Assembly (NCBI GenBank): GCA_963383645.1
Contig: OY726569.1
Location: forward strand, 79,762,211-79,826,210
DNA length: 64,000 bases
DNA from: Muscardinus avellanarius
Taxonomy: Eukaryota > Chordata > Mammalia > Rodentia > Gliridae
Direction of reading: 5' to 3'
A program made the translations under genes and the position numbers. This document shows, piece by piece, positions 1 to 10,124 of the stretch. The notes under the pieces were generated by a model that was not told where the DNA came from, ran no database searches, and worked only from the letters and a program-made list of their open reading frames with translations. Positions within the stretch are counted from its first letter, which is position 1. The number at the start of each line of letters is the position of its first letter.

Positions 1-50
1 CATAACTTTTGCATATCAGGTGGCACCTTTGGACAAGTCAGGTGGCTGCT

Positions 51-130
51 CTGCTCCATCCAGGGTGGCCCCTTAGGCCAAAGGAACCTGCTGCTCCATC
101 CAGGGTGGCCCCTTAGGCCAAAGGAACCTG
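51..130. repeat. 40-bp tandem duplication, two copies
   Basis: Bases 51-90 and 91-130 are identical 40-bp units that start with ctgctccatcc and end with aaggaacctg. No mismatch was seen, so the duplication is recent or has been kept uniform. It lies in otherwise unclassified sequence. Confidence 0.95.
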
Positions 131-182
131 CTGAGGTGTTCATTCTTGCATGCAGATGCCTTCATTTTATTTTATGTTAAAA

Positions 183-429
183 ATTAAGCTGCCAGAGCCA
201 GGTGTGGTGGCGCACACTTGCAATCCCAGCATTTGGGAGGCTGAGACAGAAGGATCCAGGTTCGCGGACAGCCTCAGCTACTTAGTGAGGCCCTTTGCAA
301 CTCAGTGAGACCCTGTTTCAAAATAAAGAATCAAAAATAGGGCTGGGGGAGTAGCTCGGAGGTAGAATGCCCCTGGGTTCTATCTCCAGTACTGCAATAA
401 ACAAACAAACAAACAAAAATATTAAGCTG
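183..429 (+). mobile_element. B1-dID SINE, type I, with target-site duplication
   Basis: The B1 half starts near 197, the ID half near 340, and the tail is an AAAC-rich run. The repeat attaagctg at 183-191 and 421-429 flanks the element and marks the insertion site. Confidence 0.9.
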
Positions 430-861
430 ACAATTAGAAATTGAGACTAGTCAACAGAACAATTCGGAAGGTCTGGAACCAGTGGACCTGCCTCCCAGCG
501 CGGCGCAGGCCCAGAGCTGAGAAGCTGGCCCCATATAGCCAGGGCTGCCAGTTTGCCGTGGTCCTCAGCACGCTGCACGCATTCGCCTGGGTGCTGCCTC
601 AGAGCCCACCTTTCCCTTCACAGTAAGTAGCTGTAGGGCTGCGGAGGGCCCTTAGTTCTTGGTGGCCTTTCATCTGCAAAAGGGAGTTGGCAGCACCCGG
701 CTGAGTCTGTGGAGGAGGACAGGGGAGCAAGTCCCCGGGAAGCTGCAGGCGGTGGGCTCCCTCCCACCGGCTGCTAGTCCTCCCTCTTCACTTCCTCACT
801 TCCTTCCTTCACTTCCTTTCTTCCCAGGCAGCTACTTGTGGCAGCTTCTTGTTCTTTGTTT
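430..861. other. unclassified, relatively GC-rich; no confirmed gene
   Basis: No repeat is recognised here. A good splice-donor match (ca/gtaagt) lies at 621-628. A pyrimidine tract ending in cccag at 823-827 resembles a splice acceptor. The open frame between them matches no family I recognise with confidence, so no exon is called. Confidence 0.4.
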
Positions 862-1009
862 TCAGTACTGGGATTGAACTTTAGGGGCATTTTGCCTTCA
901 AGCTACATTCCCAGCCCTTGAGGCTGGAGGCCTTGAACCTGTGATTCAAGGCTGTCCCAGCCTCCAACTCTGGAGATGCCAGGCGTGTGTCATCGTGCCA
1001 GGCTGGAAG
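862..1009 (-). mobile_element. old, degraded B1-dID SINE
   Basis: On the minus strand the ID half (862-918) is followed by a shortened B1 half (to about 1009). Many substitutions and an internal deletion indicate an old copy. Confidence 0.75.
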
Positions 1010-1509
1010 CTGCCTTCTTCAGGCCCAAGTTGGTCCTTGCCTAGCAGCTGCTTGTTCCTTGCTGGGGAGGAGGGCAGGAGTTGCCACGGCTGCTGCACCT
1101 GCTTCAGTGTGAGGTCTCCATCCAGGAGGGCGCTTATGTGATGGCCAGGGGGTGTCTGGGGTGTAGAAGGCCTGTGTCCTAGCTGGGCTTGGCTTCAGAA
1201 CAACCAAAAATGAAATTTGAGCCACAGCCAACTGCCTCCTTCAGGTTACCAGTGGACGGGTGGTTGCCACTTAACTCTGCTCGTTTTTGAACGCTAATGC
1301 CCTCTTTCTAGAACCAGGTGTCAGCAGCTGCTGGCTAAGTCAGCTGGGTTTGTTCAGCTTTTCTAGGAAATAGCTACTTTCCCCTCCTGGGGCTATTAAG
1401 CTAATGTGCCCCCTAAAAAGTTTTAAACTTTTATAACTTCCTCCAAATAAGGCATTCCTCCCATTCCAAAATGAATTGCACTTTGAATAGGTTCCCTAAG
1501 ATTTTCTTT
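1010..1509. other. unclassified sequence
   Basis: I see no coding pattern, repeat family or simple repeat in this half-kilobase. Confidence 0.4.
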
Positions 1510-1740
1510 GCTTTCATTATAAAAGTAATTCATCCATGTTCATTATAGAAAAATTTGGACAGGAGCAGGAACCTCTCACAATCAATGTTAATAATTGGTG
1601 TATATCACTCCAGGATTTTCCGCCTGTGTACACAACCATTTGATTCACACATCCATTTCTATGTGTATACATATATTTTCCATATTCAGGTTTGGGTGTT
1701 TTTATACTATTTTATAATACAGAGCATAAACTCTGGCCAA
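1510..1740 (+). other. AT-rich ancient repeat fragment, family uncertain
   Basis: The text running from ataaaagtaattcatccatg to about 1735 resembles a widespread old mammalian interspersed repeat. I cannot name the family from memory with confidence. Confidence 0.3.
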
Positions 1741-1769
1741 TGGCATAAAATAAATATTGCCAATGCTAA

Positions 1770-2195
1770 TAAATAATCACTTAAGTGCTTAAAATATGCC
1801 AGGCATGATATTAAGTATTTTATCTGCACTGGCTCATTAAATCTTAATAGCACTTATATGATACAGAAGCTGTCTTCTTCTTTACTTTTTTACCTTTTTT
1901 TTTTTCCTTTCTGATACTGGGGTTTGAAACTGGGGGCATTCTACCTCCAAGATGTACTCCCAGCCCTATTTTATTTTAATCTTTATTTTGAAACAGGGTC
2001 TTTCTGGGTTGGTAAAAGTCTCACTACTTGCTGAGGCTCTTCTTGAACCTGCAATCCTTCAGTCTCAGCCTCCCCTGTACTGGAGATTATAGGCGTGTAC
2101 CACCATGCCCTGTTAAGAAGCTTATTATTCATGTTTTATAGATGAGAAACTTGAGGCCCAGAGAGGTTATTTGTCAAAAGTTTGAGTGGATGGCA
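1770..2195 (-). mobile_element. MIR SINE, split by a B1-dID insertion
   Basis: The MIR 3' part lies at 1770-1890 (tgccaggcatgatattaag). The core-side part resumes at 2115-2190 (tagatgagaaacttgaggcc). A minus-strand SINE separates the two pieces. Confidence 0.75.
1891..2114 (-). mobile_element. B1-dID SINE inside a MIR
   Basis: A poly-T run, the ID half, the linker and the B1 half occur in minus-strand order. It is moderately diverged and interrupts the older MIR. Confidence 0.85.
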
Positions 2196-2271
2196 TATGT
2201 ATTACTGTGTCCCTTCCCCTCCTTCCCTGGCAGAACACATGGACTTGTGCAGGTTAGGAAAGAGCTGTTCC

Positions 2272-2410
2272 ACTCAGCCACATCCCCAGCCCTTTCAAAT
2301 TTTTATTTTGAGACAGGGTCTAAGTTCCCCAGGTTAGGCTTGAACTTGTGATCCATCTGCTTCAGCCTCCTGAATAACCAGGGTTGTAGGTGTGTACAGC
2401 CATACTCAGG
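2272..2410 (-). mobile_element. old B1-dID SINE, mostly the B1 half
   Basis: The linker and B1 half are recognisable (ttattttgagacagggtc onward). Only the 5' end of the ID half (ccccagcccttt) remains. Confidence 0.7.
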
Positions 2411-2464
2411 TATGCTTTTATTTGTGCATGGACAAAGTGCACATTTACTAGTATAAACTTTCTC

Positions 2465-2715
2465 AAAAATTGCTTTAAGAGCCGGGCATGGTGGCGCACG
2501 CTTGTAATCCCAGCATTTGGGAGGCCGAGACCTGGAGGATAGCGGTTCGCGGACAGCCTCAGCTATTTAGTGAGGCCCTCTGCAATTCAGTGAGACCCGG
2601 TTTCAAAATAAAGAATAAAAACTAGGGCAGGGGGTGTAGCTCAGAGGTCAAATGCCCCTGGGTTCCATCCCCAGACCGGCAAAAAAAAAAAAAAAAAAAA
2701 AAAAATTGCTTTAAG
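2465..2715 (+). mobile_element. young B1-dID SINE, type I, perfect TSD
   Basis: A full-length element with an uninterrupted A tail of about 25 nt is flanked by the perfect 15-bp repeat aaaaattgctttaag at 2465-2479 and 2701-2715. The intact tail and duplication suggest a recent insertion. Confidence 0.95.
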
Positions 2716-2883
2716 GAGTGGTCTGCTTCCTACTCAAGATAAAAAATTTTTACTGAGAAAGATGTAAAAACTTTTTCTCGTCTTGTAAGCAGGAAATCTG
2801 CCTCTATAAATATTATGTTATCTAGAGTAAGAAACCAAATCCTCTTGACCTCAGTATCCTCTTCCATAAAATGGTATTTGTGA

Positions 2884-3079
2884 GCCATGTGTGGTGGCAC
2901 ATGCTTGTAATCTCAGTACTTGGGAGGCTGAGACAGGAGGATTCACAGCCAGCCTCAGCTACTTAGTAAGGCCCTTCACAACTTAGTGAGACCCCTGTTT
3001 CAAAATAAAGAATAAAAAAAAAAAAACAGGGCTGGGGGTGTAGCTCAGAGGTAGAATGCCCCTGAGTCCCATCCCCAGT
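2884..3079 (+). mobile_element. B1-dID SINE, type I
   Basis: Both halves are present. The 3' end runs straight into a CA microsatellite, so the tail has probably been converted into the CA run. Confidence 0.9.
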
Positions 3080-3101
3080 AACACACACACACACATGCAC
3101 G

Positions 3102-3133
<32 letters not shown>

Positions 3134-3141
3134 CACACACA
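3080..3141. repeat. (CA)n microsatellite with TG/CG interruptions
   Basis: A CA run of about 60 bp with atgcacg and cgc interruptions follows directly on the SINE tail. Confidence 0.95.
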
Positions 3142-3538
3142 TGGATTGGTGTAAAGAGAAGGATGGGTAGTCTGCCTGGCGTATAGGAGTATTTGGAATG
3201 CACTGGCAAATGTTGATGACAATGGGAACATATCAATATGCTTCAAAAGCCCACGACATGAATCTGACCTCAAAAGACTCATCTATAATATTTCATGGAA
3301 ATGGCCAGTGTTGGGCTGACTGAGATCTTGATCTTCATGAGTAAAGCTACAATTACTGCTCATCCATTTGGTTTTGAGAAATAGGTAATCTCTACATTTG
3401 CCCAAGTCCTGAAACATAACAGCTGTGCCTCTATAATCTTTTTGGTTCAAATAAGAATCAGTGATGAGAGAAAAAGAAAAAAAACACAGGAAACACAAAT
3501 TTGAATTAAATTGAATTATATTGCAATTAGGGATCTTC
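3142..3538. other. unclassified sequence
   Basis: No gene or repeat is recognised. The minus-strand frames here include the translated CA repeat and are not credible. Confidence 0.4.
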
Positions 3539-3690
3539 CAATTTCCTTCCTTCCCTGGGGCCTATTAACTTCTCTGAGTGTCTGTTTCTCCGAGTGTTAA
3601 ATGGGGTTAGTAATACCTCTCTCCTAGGGGCTAAAAGCAATATATGTGCAGGTGAGCTCAGGGGCTCAGTCATAATAAATAATACCTATA
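3539..3690 (+). mobile_element. MIR SINE fragment
   Basis: The core pattern is visible: acttctctgagtgtctgttt, then gttaaatggggttagtaata, then cctctctcctaggggct. Confidence 0.65.
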
Positions 3691-3699
3691 TGGAGGCAT

Positions 3700-4115
3700 A
3701 CATGCCGTGGTCTAGAACACTAGCTTTGAGGTTATATCTGGGCCCAAATTCTGGCTCTGTCATTCACCAGCTCTGTTGCCTGGACCAGATTATTTAGCTT
3801 TTCTGAGCCTCCTGTGTTTTTCTTTTTGTGGTACGGGAGACTGAACCCAGGGGTATTCTACCTCCCAGCTATACCTCCATTCTGAGTTTTTATTCTTTAT
3901 TTTGAAACAGGGACTCACTAAGTTGCAGAGGGCCTCACTAAGTAGCTGAGGCTGGCTGCGAACCTGTAATCTTCCTATCTCAGCCTCCCAAGAACCGGGA
4001 TTACAAGTGTGTGCCACCATGCCTGGCTCTCTGAGCCTACTTCATAGGGTGTGCAAAGATTAAGGAATAACATATGTAAACACAGAGCAGGCATATGACA
4101 TCAGCTATTATACTG
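3700..4115 (+). mobile_element. MIR SINE, split by a B1-dID insertion
   Basis: The 5' part is at 3700-3810 (aattctggctctgtcattc) and the 3' part at 4030-4110 (ggcatatgacatcagctatt). Together they form a MIR interrupted by one SINE. Confidence 0.8.
3802..4038 (-). mobile_element. B1-dID SINE, type I, with TSD inside a MIR
   Basis: A full-length minus-strand copy is flanked by tctgagcct at 3802-3810 and 4030-4038. The duplicated bases are MIR sequence, which shows the order of insertion. Confidence 0.9.
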
Positions 4116-5137
4116 AGCTCTTCTTTGCTTTCTCCCAATCACATCATTCTTTTGCTTTTCTGACCCCTTGGAGAGCTTGCATTACATAATGTGGCATTTG
4201 ATTATACAGTGCCTTATAATGCTCATTCTTTCTCTCTCTCCTCTGTCTCTTATGCTTAACTCTGGCTTTTTTTTTTTTTTTTCCATGAGCTTTGGACCCT
4301 TGAAGGCACCCTCTGGAACATATGCTTCTTTGGTATTCCTCCCAGAGTCTCAGGCATGTGCAACTCAATAAATCTTTACTGCCTTGGATTGCCTCTGATT
4401 GATGGCTCTTTCCTTTCTGATTTCTCAAGGTTTCACCCAGACCGAGCTCAAACCCTTGGAGAAAATTGCAGCAGCATGCCCAGGTCCCCAGAGACCTGAG
4501 CTCTTGGCTCTGCCTCTGATGACAAATGGAGAAGCCGTGGAGCCTGCCTGCCTCCACAGGCATCTGACAGCTAAGGAGAAGGGCTGTGTGCCCCCTCCTG
4601 CGCCCTCCCTGCCACCTGACTCCACAGTGGTGTCTGTGGCTTTGTGGGACAGCTGCGGTCTGAAATGGCACCAGAGCTTAAGATGCTGACCTTATTTACG
4701 TAGCTGCTGTTTTAATGCCTGCTGTGGTCCCAACAGGTGATGGGGAGGAGACAGAAAACACACAAAAGCTGAGGGGGTGGGGTGGGGGTGGTAGTGGTAG
4801 TGGTGGTAGAGGAAAGACTTGGCTATGGATTTTCAACTTTTGTAGTTTTCCCAGCTGAGTAGAAGTCATTAAAAAAGGGAACTTTCCACTCTCCCAATTC
4901 CTCAATTATTTATAATAGTTTACCACAAAATGAGGGACTAAAGACTTAATAAAGTAAAATGGTTGACCTTTGGCTTAGAGCAGAGCTGAGGCGTGGGCAT
5001 GCTGATCTGTGTATCTAAAATTGTCCCTGAGTATAATTGAATTCAAGGCAGTTTATGAGTATTGGGCTACTTTTAAGACTCAAATTCATTGTTATTATTT
5101 GATTTTTAAGGTTGAAAAGCCATTCATTTTAATAAAT
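4116..5137. other. unclassified 1-kb stretch
   Basis: It contains a poly-T run near 4267-4283 and a G/T-rich stretch near 4771-4812. Open frames on both strands at 4144-4689 overlap each other, cross the poly-T run and resemble nothing I recognise. Confidence 0.4.
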
Positions 5138-5141
5138 GTAT

Positions 5142-5326
5142 GAGCCAGGTGGAGCAGCTCCACCTGGGCTTGGCAGGATGATACAGGAGGATTGCAGGTC
5201 TAAGGCCACTGCATGGTGACTTAGACCCTATTTCAAAAAAAAAAAAAAAAGAAAAAAGAAAAAAAGAACCGGGGCATAGCTTAGAGGTAGAATCCCCCTA
5301 AGTTCAATCTCCCAGTGCCACAACAT
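5142..5326 (+). mobile_element. diverged B1-dID SINE with a palindromic 5' end
   Basis: A shortened B1 half, an A-rich linker with a 16-A run, and an ID half (gcttagaggtagaatcccc) are present. The usual 5' end is altered so that 5145-5155 and 5157-5167 form an 11-bp perfect inverted repeat around one base. Confidence 0.8.
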
Positions 5327-5374
5327 TCATATATATTTGATAGGTTGGGGTTAGATCCTGTGATAGAAAGTTTA

Positions 5375-5936
5375 TCCATTCATTGGGCAAATATTTGGGG
5401 AATATATGGGGCCTGTGGGCTGTGGATACGGCTGTGAGGAGGAAGGGCCAGGCCCCACCCTGTCAAAAACAGTTTCCTCTTCTGAATAAGAGGTAAAGAA
5501 ATGGTCAGTTTGGTGCAAAAAGCTCAGAGAGATTTCAGAGGGTGCTAAGGAAGGATGTTATTAGCAAGAATCCCAGATCTAGTCTTAGGGGTTCAGGAGG
5601 AAGGGACAGCTAAGCAGAGCCTGACAGGAGCTGTCCAGTGAGCAAGTGAATGGTCGAAAGGCAGGAGGGAAGATTGTTTCAGGCAGAGGAGAGTGTACGC
5701 ACTGAAGGAGCTTGGCTCCGTTACAGTTACACTGCAGTAAAAAGGGAAACCCTCAAGTTCACAGCAGCCAAACACAGAGAACTTTTTCATTCATTTGAGG
5801 GCTGATTGAGTTCAGAGCAACTGCCCCGTGAGGGGTGACTTGGAGACCCAGGATTCTTCCATCTCAAGACCTCAAGGGCACCATCCTCTCCACCTGTGGC
5901 CAGGAAGAGGAGGAGACACAGATGGATATAGGAAGA

Positions 5937-5990
<54 letters not shown>

Positions 5991-6080
5991 GGGACTGATG
6001 GCGGGATTTAAGTGGGAGAGAAATTGTAGGGAGTGACATGAACTGAGGTCAGTCACAAAGAGCCTTGGAAGCCACTTACA
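5375..6080 (-). mobile_element. L2 LINE remnant, interrupted by a TG microsatellite
   Basis: From the L2 3' tail region (attcattgggcaaatattt) it runs through ggcaggagggaagattgttt and aggagcttggctccgtt. A related piece lies at about 6005-6075. Confidence 0.65.
5937..5988. repeat. (TG)n microsatellite
   Basis: About 26 TG units with a single early interruption (atg). Confidence 0.95.
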
Positions 6081-6087
6081 TACGGAG

Positions 6088-6304
6088 GAACCAGCTGTGG
6101 CAGTGCACACGGTAATCCCAGTACTTAGGGGGCTGAGACAGGAGGATCACAGGTTCAAGACCAGTCTCAGCAACTTAGTGAGACCCTGTTTTAAATAATT
6201 AAATAGCTAAATAAAGAAAATCCAGTTTGGGGTGTGGCTCAGAGGTAGAACGCCCCTGGATTCAATCCCCAGCACCACCACCATGACCACAACCACCACA
6301 ACAG
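6088..6304 (+). mobile_element. B1-dID SINE, older copy
   Basis: B1 half, AAAT-rich linker and ID half (ggctcagaggtagaacgcc). The tail has become an ACC/ACA-rich low-complexity run. Confidence 0.85.
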
Positions 6305-7204
6305 AAATGCTGGGGAATCTGGGCTTTGGGGATACATGCGTGAATTTTATAGGGAATCATAGAATCATGCTGGCTTTCAGAAAGGACATCTTGGGTCAGG
6401 TTTTCATGTGGAGACATTAGAGAACAGGTAAGAAGCTCCTACTTCCTGGGTGAGAGAAGATGACGCTCTGACCAAGGAAGGGGCTGTCAGATGATGAGTG
6501 GATGCATTCAAGACCTTCGTAGGTCATGGGGACGGGCGGAGTGAAGAAGAGGTGAGTTGAGGTGAAGGGTGGCCTCAGATCTGTGGGTTCAGCCGCTGAA
6601 AGAAGGGTCCTGTTTAGCAGGAGTAGGATGTTTAGGGAAAGACAAGGCATTCAGTTCTGGACTCACTGAACTTCAGGAATCTGTAGGCTGTCCAGGGGGA
6701 GGGGCTCGGGGGCACTTGGGCCTGAGGGTCTGCAGCTTGGGAGAGAAAGGCTGGTGGTGATGTGTTGGGATTCATGAACATGTAAGTGGTGTTTGAGGTT
6801 TGATGATGGAGAGAGAGTTGAGTGAAAAGCGTCTGGTGTAGGGTGGGGCCAGGCATGTAAGCAATTGGCATCCAATGCGGATGGTATGATGCAGGGGCCT
6901 GAGTAAAGTTCAGTGGGATGCAAAGCCTGGGAGGGTCACAGAGAGCTTGACAGGAGAGGGACTGAGCTTGGGGAGGGCCTGGCAGGCGGATGAGGGAAGG
7001 GCAGGCCACATGGAGGGCACAGACGTGCATCAGGGATGTGTGCCCAGTGAGGAAGTCCTGCCTTCTGGAGCATTCCAGTGTGCTGGTCTGAGGGCGGAGG
7101 CAGCAGCTGCACTTGAGGCCTTTGAGGAAACACCTGTCCGGCATCCTATTTGAGCCTGCTTTACCCAGAGCCTGCCTTGCACAGTGGAGGGGTTCTGGAT
7201 GAGG
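6305..7204. other. unclassified, GA-rich
   Basis: No gene or confident repeat is seen. Parts between 6410 and 6900 could be a further eroded piece of the neighbouring L2, but I cannot show it. Confidence 0.35.
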
Positions 7205-7422
7205 TGGCATCTTTAAAAATAAAAAAAAAATTAGCGTGGTACATTTCAAACATGTAAAAACAGAGAAAACGAGTGCAACAAACCCACATACTCACCACCC
7301 AGCTCCAATACTTATTCACGTTCTGCCCATCTTTATTCATTGTTTCATTTCTTCCTCTTTCCATGGCCTGAGTAATACTTCCAACTTTATACTGTGGAGA
7401 CAGCAGAGAGAAGAGCCTAAGG

Positions 7423-7523
7423 AGCCAGGGCAACAGCACATGCCTGTAATCCAGATACTTGGAATACTCAGGCAGGAAGAGCGAAGGTTCAAGGCCAGCC
7501 TCAGCAACTTAGTGAGATCTGAA
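7423..7523 (+). mobile_element. B1 monomer lacking the ID half
   Basis: The B1 half ends at cttagtgagatctg and then passes directly into an AT-rich microsatellite in place of the linker and ID half. Confidence 0.8.
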
Positions 7524-7586
7524 ATATATATGTATATATACGTATATATATATATATTTAGATATATATTTATATAGTTATATGTA
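7524..7586. repeat. (TA)n-rich microsatellite
   Basis: An alternating TA/TATG/TTTA tract occupies the former linker position of the preceding B1 monomer. Confidence 0.9.
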
Positions 7587-7766
7587 AAACAATAAATAAA
7601 TAAAAATATATAACAAACCTTCATGTGCTACTTATAACCTAATCCTGAGAAATATCAAGCCAAGGCCATTCCTTCTCTATCTACCCCCTGTCCTCTTATT
7701 GGTTCCCCGTACTATTCTGAAGCTGATTCGTGACATTCTATTATTTCACCCTTAAATATGTCAAAG

Positions 7767-7981
7767 AATGCATCTCGCCGGGCGTGGTGGCGCACGCTTG
7801 TAATCCCCGCGCTTGGGAGGCAGAGACAGGAGGATCGCGCAGGTTCGAAGCCAGCCGCGCGCGCTGGCTTGGGAGACCCTGTTTCCAAATAAAAATGTAA
7901 AAATAGGTCTGGGAGTGTAGCCCGGAGGTACAAGGGCTTCCAGGAACCCCAGTACCACCAAAAGAAAAAAAAATGCATCTC
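7767..7981 (+). mobile_element. B1-dID SINE, type III, with TSD
   Basis: The TSD aatgcatctc lies at 7767-7776 and 7972-7981. The hairpin arms aagccagc and gctggctt at about 7850-7872 enclose an expanded 7-nt GC loop. Confidence 0.95.
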
Positions 7982-8040
7982 TAATAGGTGTCATATTATT
8001 GTTATACCCAACAGAATGAACACTAATTCACTGGGGGAGA

Positions 8041-9344
8041 CATTGCTGGGTAAAGCCAGTACTGGGATATCTATGTTAGAAAGCAATGATCTGTGTTCAG
8101 TTAGTGTAGATCTGATTCCTTCAAGTGACCACCTGGATAAGCCCCGGGATTTCAGGAACTTGCAGGGGTGTGGTAGAGGCAGCTTGTGGATCCAGGAGAA
8201 GCTGGGAGTGGAAGGCAGAAAGCATTCATCCCAAAGAAATTAGGAGAGGAGCTGGAGAAGGAAACAGAGGAGGAAGGAAGAGGGGCTGATGATGAGAAAG
8301 AAAAAGAGGAAGGGGAAAGTAAAAACAATAAAAAAAAATAGCCACTGAATGCCCCCAGCATGACAGGTGCGGGGCACTGCCCCCCCTCCAAGGAGGCTGG
8401 GGGCCGGTCTGCTTGTATAAAGTGAATGTACTATATCTATAAGGATGGCATCCACCAACGCAAGGGCCAAGGGAGTCCACAGAGATGAGTGGGTGACCCC
8501 CCTGTGGGGAGGGGCTGTAAGGCCCCAGTGTCCCCATCTGGGGTCGGTCTGCCCGGAGCTGGAGTCTTTCTGCAAAGCGTGCCCCCAGCGCCCTCCAGCT
8601 GTGAAAAGTATAATCCTTACTTTGGGCCCCCCTGGAGCTGCGTAAGGTGTAAGGTAGGGGTGGGATCCTGGGTCTGGGTTCCTTTAACTCTGTTAGGGAG
8701 CCGCAGGTGGGGCAGGGCCCGCCCAGGGTGCAGGTGCAGGTGCTGCAGCTGGTGCATCCCGTCTGACTCCCTCCCAGCTGGAAACCGCAGGGGGTGTCAC
8801 TGGTGGAAAGGGGAACTTTGAGGCCAGAGCATGGCTTCCTCCAGGGCTTTAGGGGGGAAAGGGCGATGTGGGCATGGCAGGCTTTCGGAAGAAGCTGCCA
8901 GCTCCTAGTTCCAGAAGAAGTCCCCAGGGGGGGCTTTATCTCAGCTCATCCTCCAAGCCCCAAACCAGGTGGGCGGTCCCCACCCCAGAGAACAGGGTCA
9001 CAGAGGACAGAGTCGCTGCTCCCCTCAGTAACTCAGGCTGTTACTCAACTGCCAGCCACCCTCTTGACAAAACCCTGAGCGCATGTTTGTAGAGCGCTTC
9101 CTTCCTGGGTGTCGTGGCATGAATTTCAAGAGGCCCTGATCCAGTGAGAGAAGCATCTCTTTCTGCTCCTTCTTACTAGCAAAGGCACAGGCTAGAGTGA
9201 GCCCGGCTGAGTAGAGTGGGTACCATGGCCTGGGGATGAGGTCACCAGCCGTCGGTGTGGCTTCCTACACTTTGAGCTGGTGTTGGTGAGCTTGCAGCAG
9301 AAGAGGGTAGACCGAATGGACAAGATCTGGGGACTGGCCTTCAT
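8041..9344. other. unclassified 1.3-kb stretch, partly GC-rich
   Basis: No repeat is recognised except a purine tract. The GC-rich part at 8440-9080 has frames of up to about 110 codons in several phases at once. This fits GC-rich non-coding DNA, not a gene. Confidence 0.4.
8232..8342. repeat. purine-rich tract
   Basis: Over 100 bases are almost entirely A and G on the plus strand, ending in poly-A. Mirror-like GA runs of this kind can form triplex DNA. Confidence 0.8.
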
Positions 9345-9542
9345 CTGCAAATAGTAATAATAGCAGTTAGCACGCTGGGTGCGTTTATGCCCAATCGGCA
9401 CCAAGCACTGTTCTAAAGCATCTAATGTGGACTCCTTCTCCTCCTCCTCCCCTTCTTCCCTTCTTCTTGGGCTGAACCCAGGGGCATTCTACTTCAGAGC
9501 AACACCCCCAGTCCTTTTTATTTTTTTAATTAATTAATTTAT

Positions 9543-9722
9543 TTTTTTGGTGGTTCTGGGGATGGAATCCTTCTACCTCTGGGCTATACTCCCAGACCTA
9601 TTTTATATTTTATTTGGAAACAGGGTCTCTGAAGCCAGAGAGGCTGGCTTTGAACCTGCGCGATCCTCCTGTCTCTGCCTCCCAAGCGTGGGGATTACAA
9701 GCGTGCACCACCACACCCGGCT
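9543..9722 (-). mobile_element. B1-dID SINE, type III (first inner copy)
   Basis: A minus-strand type III copy whose hairpin has one arm mismatch (aagccaga / gctggctt near 9631). It abuts the next inner copy directly. Confidence 0.9.
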
Positions 9723-9800
9723 TTTTTTTTTTTTTTTTGGTGGTACTGGGGTTCCTGGAAGCCCTTCTACCTCTGGGCTACACTCCCAGACCTAATATAT

Positions 9801-9843
<43 letters not shown>

Positions 9844-9981
9844 CATACATACATACATACATACAGGCTATATATATACAGGGTCTCTGAAGCCAGCGCG
9901 GCTGGCTTCGAACCTGCGCGATCCTCCTGTCTCTGCCTCCCAAGCGCAGGGATTACAAGCATCCGCCACCACACCCGACTT
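9723..9981 (-). mobile_element. B1-dID SINE, type III, with a linker microsatellite
   Basis: Poly-T, ID half, then an 80-bp CA/TA/CATA tract where the linker should be, then the B1 half with perfect hairpin arms (aagccagc gcg gctggctt). Confidence 0.9.
9797..9878. repeat. compound CA / TATA / CATA microsatellite inside a SINE linker
   Basis: Runs of (CA), (TA) and (CATA) follow one another between the two halves of the type III SINE. Confidence 0.95.
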
Positions 9982-10124
9982 TATTTTTTTTTTAATTTTG
10001 AAATCAAGTCTCACCAAGTTGCCGAGTCTGCCCTGGAACCTGTGATCCTTCTGCCTCAGCCTCCCAAATACTGGGATTACAGACCTGTGCCCCCAGGCCT
10101 GGCTCTTTAAACACTACTATTCTT

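Larger units (their letters stand above)
7205..8040 (+). mobile_element. ancient L1 (L1M-type) 3' end, split by two SINEs
   Basis: Pieces at 7215-7422, 7610-7776 and 7972-8030 carry a familiar old-L1 3' UTR pattern (acccacatactcaccaccca; ccttaaatatgtcaaagaat). Two B1-derived insertions divide it. Confidence 0.55.
9465..10104 (-). mobile_element. outer B1-dID SINE, split by two type III SINEs
   Basis: The ID half lies at 9465-9528 and the B1 half at 9984-10104, both on the minus strand. Two complete SINEs in the same orientation separate them within the linker. Confidence 0.8.

Noticed and set aside
340..410. tRNA-like A and B boxes in many places (gtagctcagaggtagaatg ... gggttc)
   Set aside because: They belong to the tRNA-Ala-derived ID halves of SINEs. 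No acceptor stem or complete cloverleaf of a real tRNA gene was found.
2983..3282. Cysteine-valine repeat proteins on the minus strand
   Set aside because: They are translations of a CA microsatellite joined to SINE sequence.
4144..4689. 175-codon minus-strand and 96-codon plus-strand open frames
   Set aside because: They overlap each other, the minus frame runs through a lysine run encoded by poly-T, and neither resembles a known protein or has splice context.
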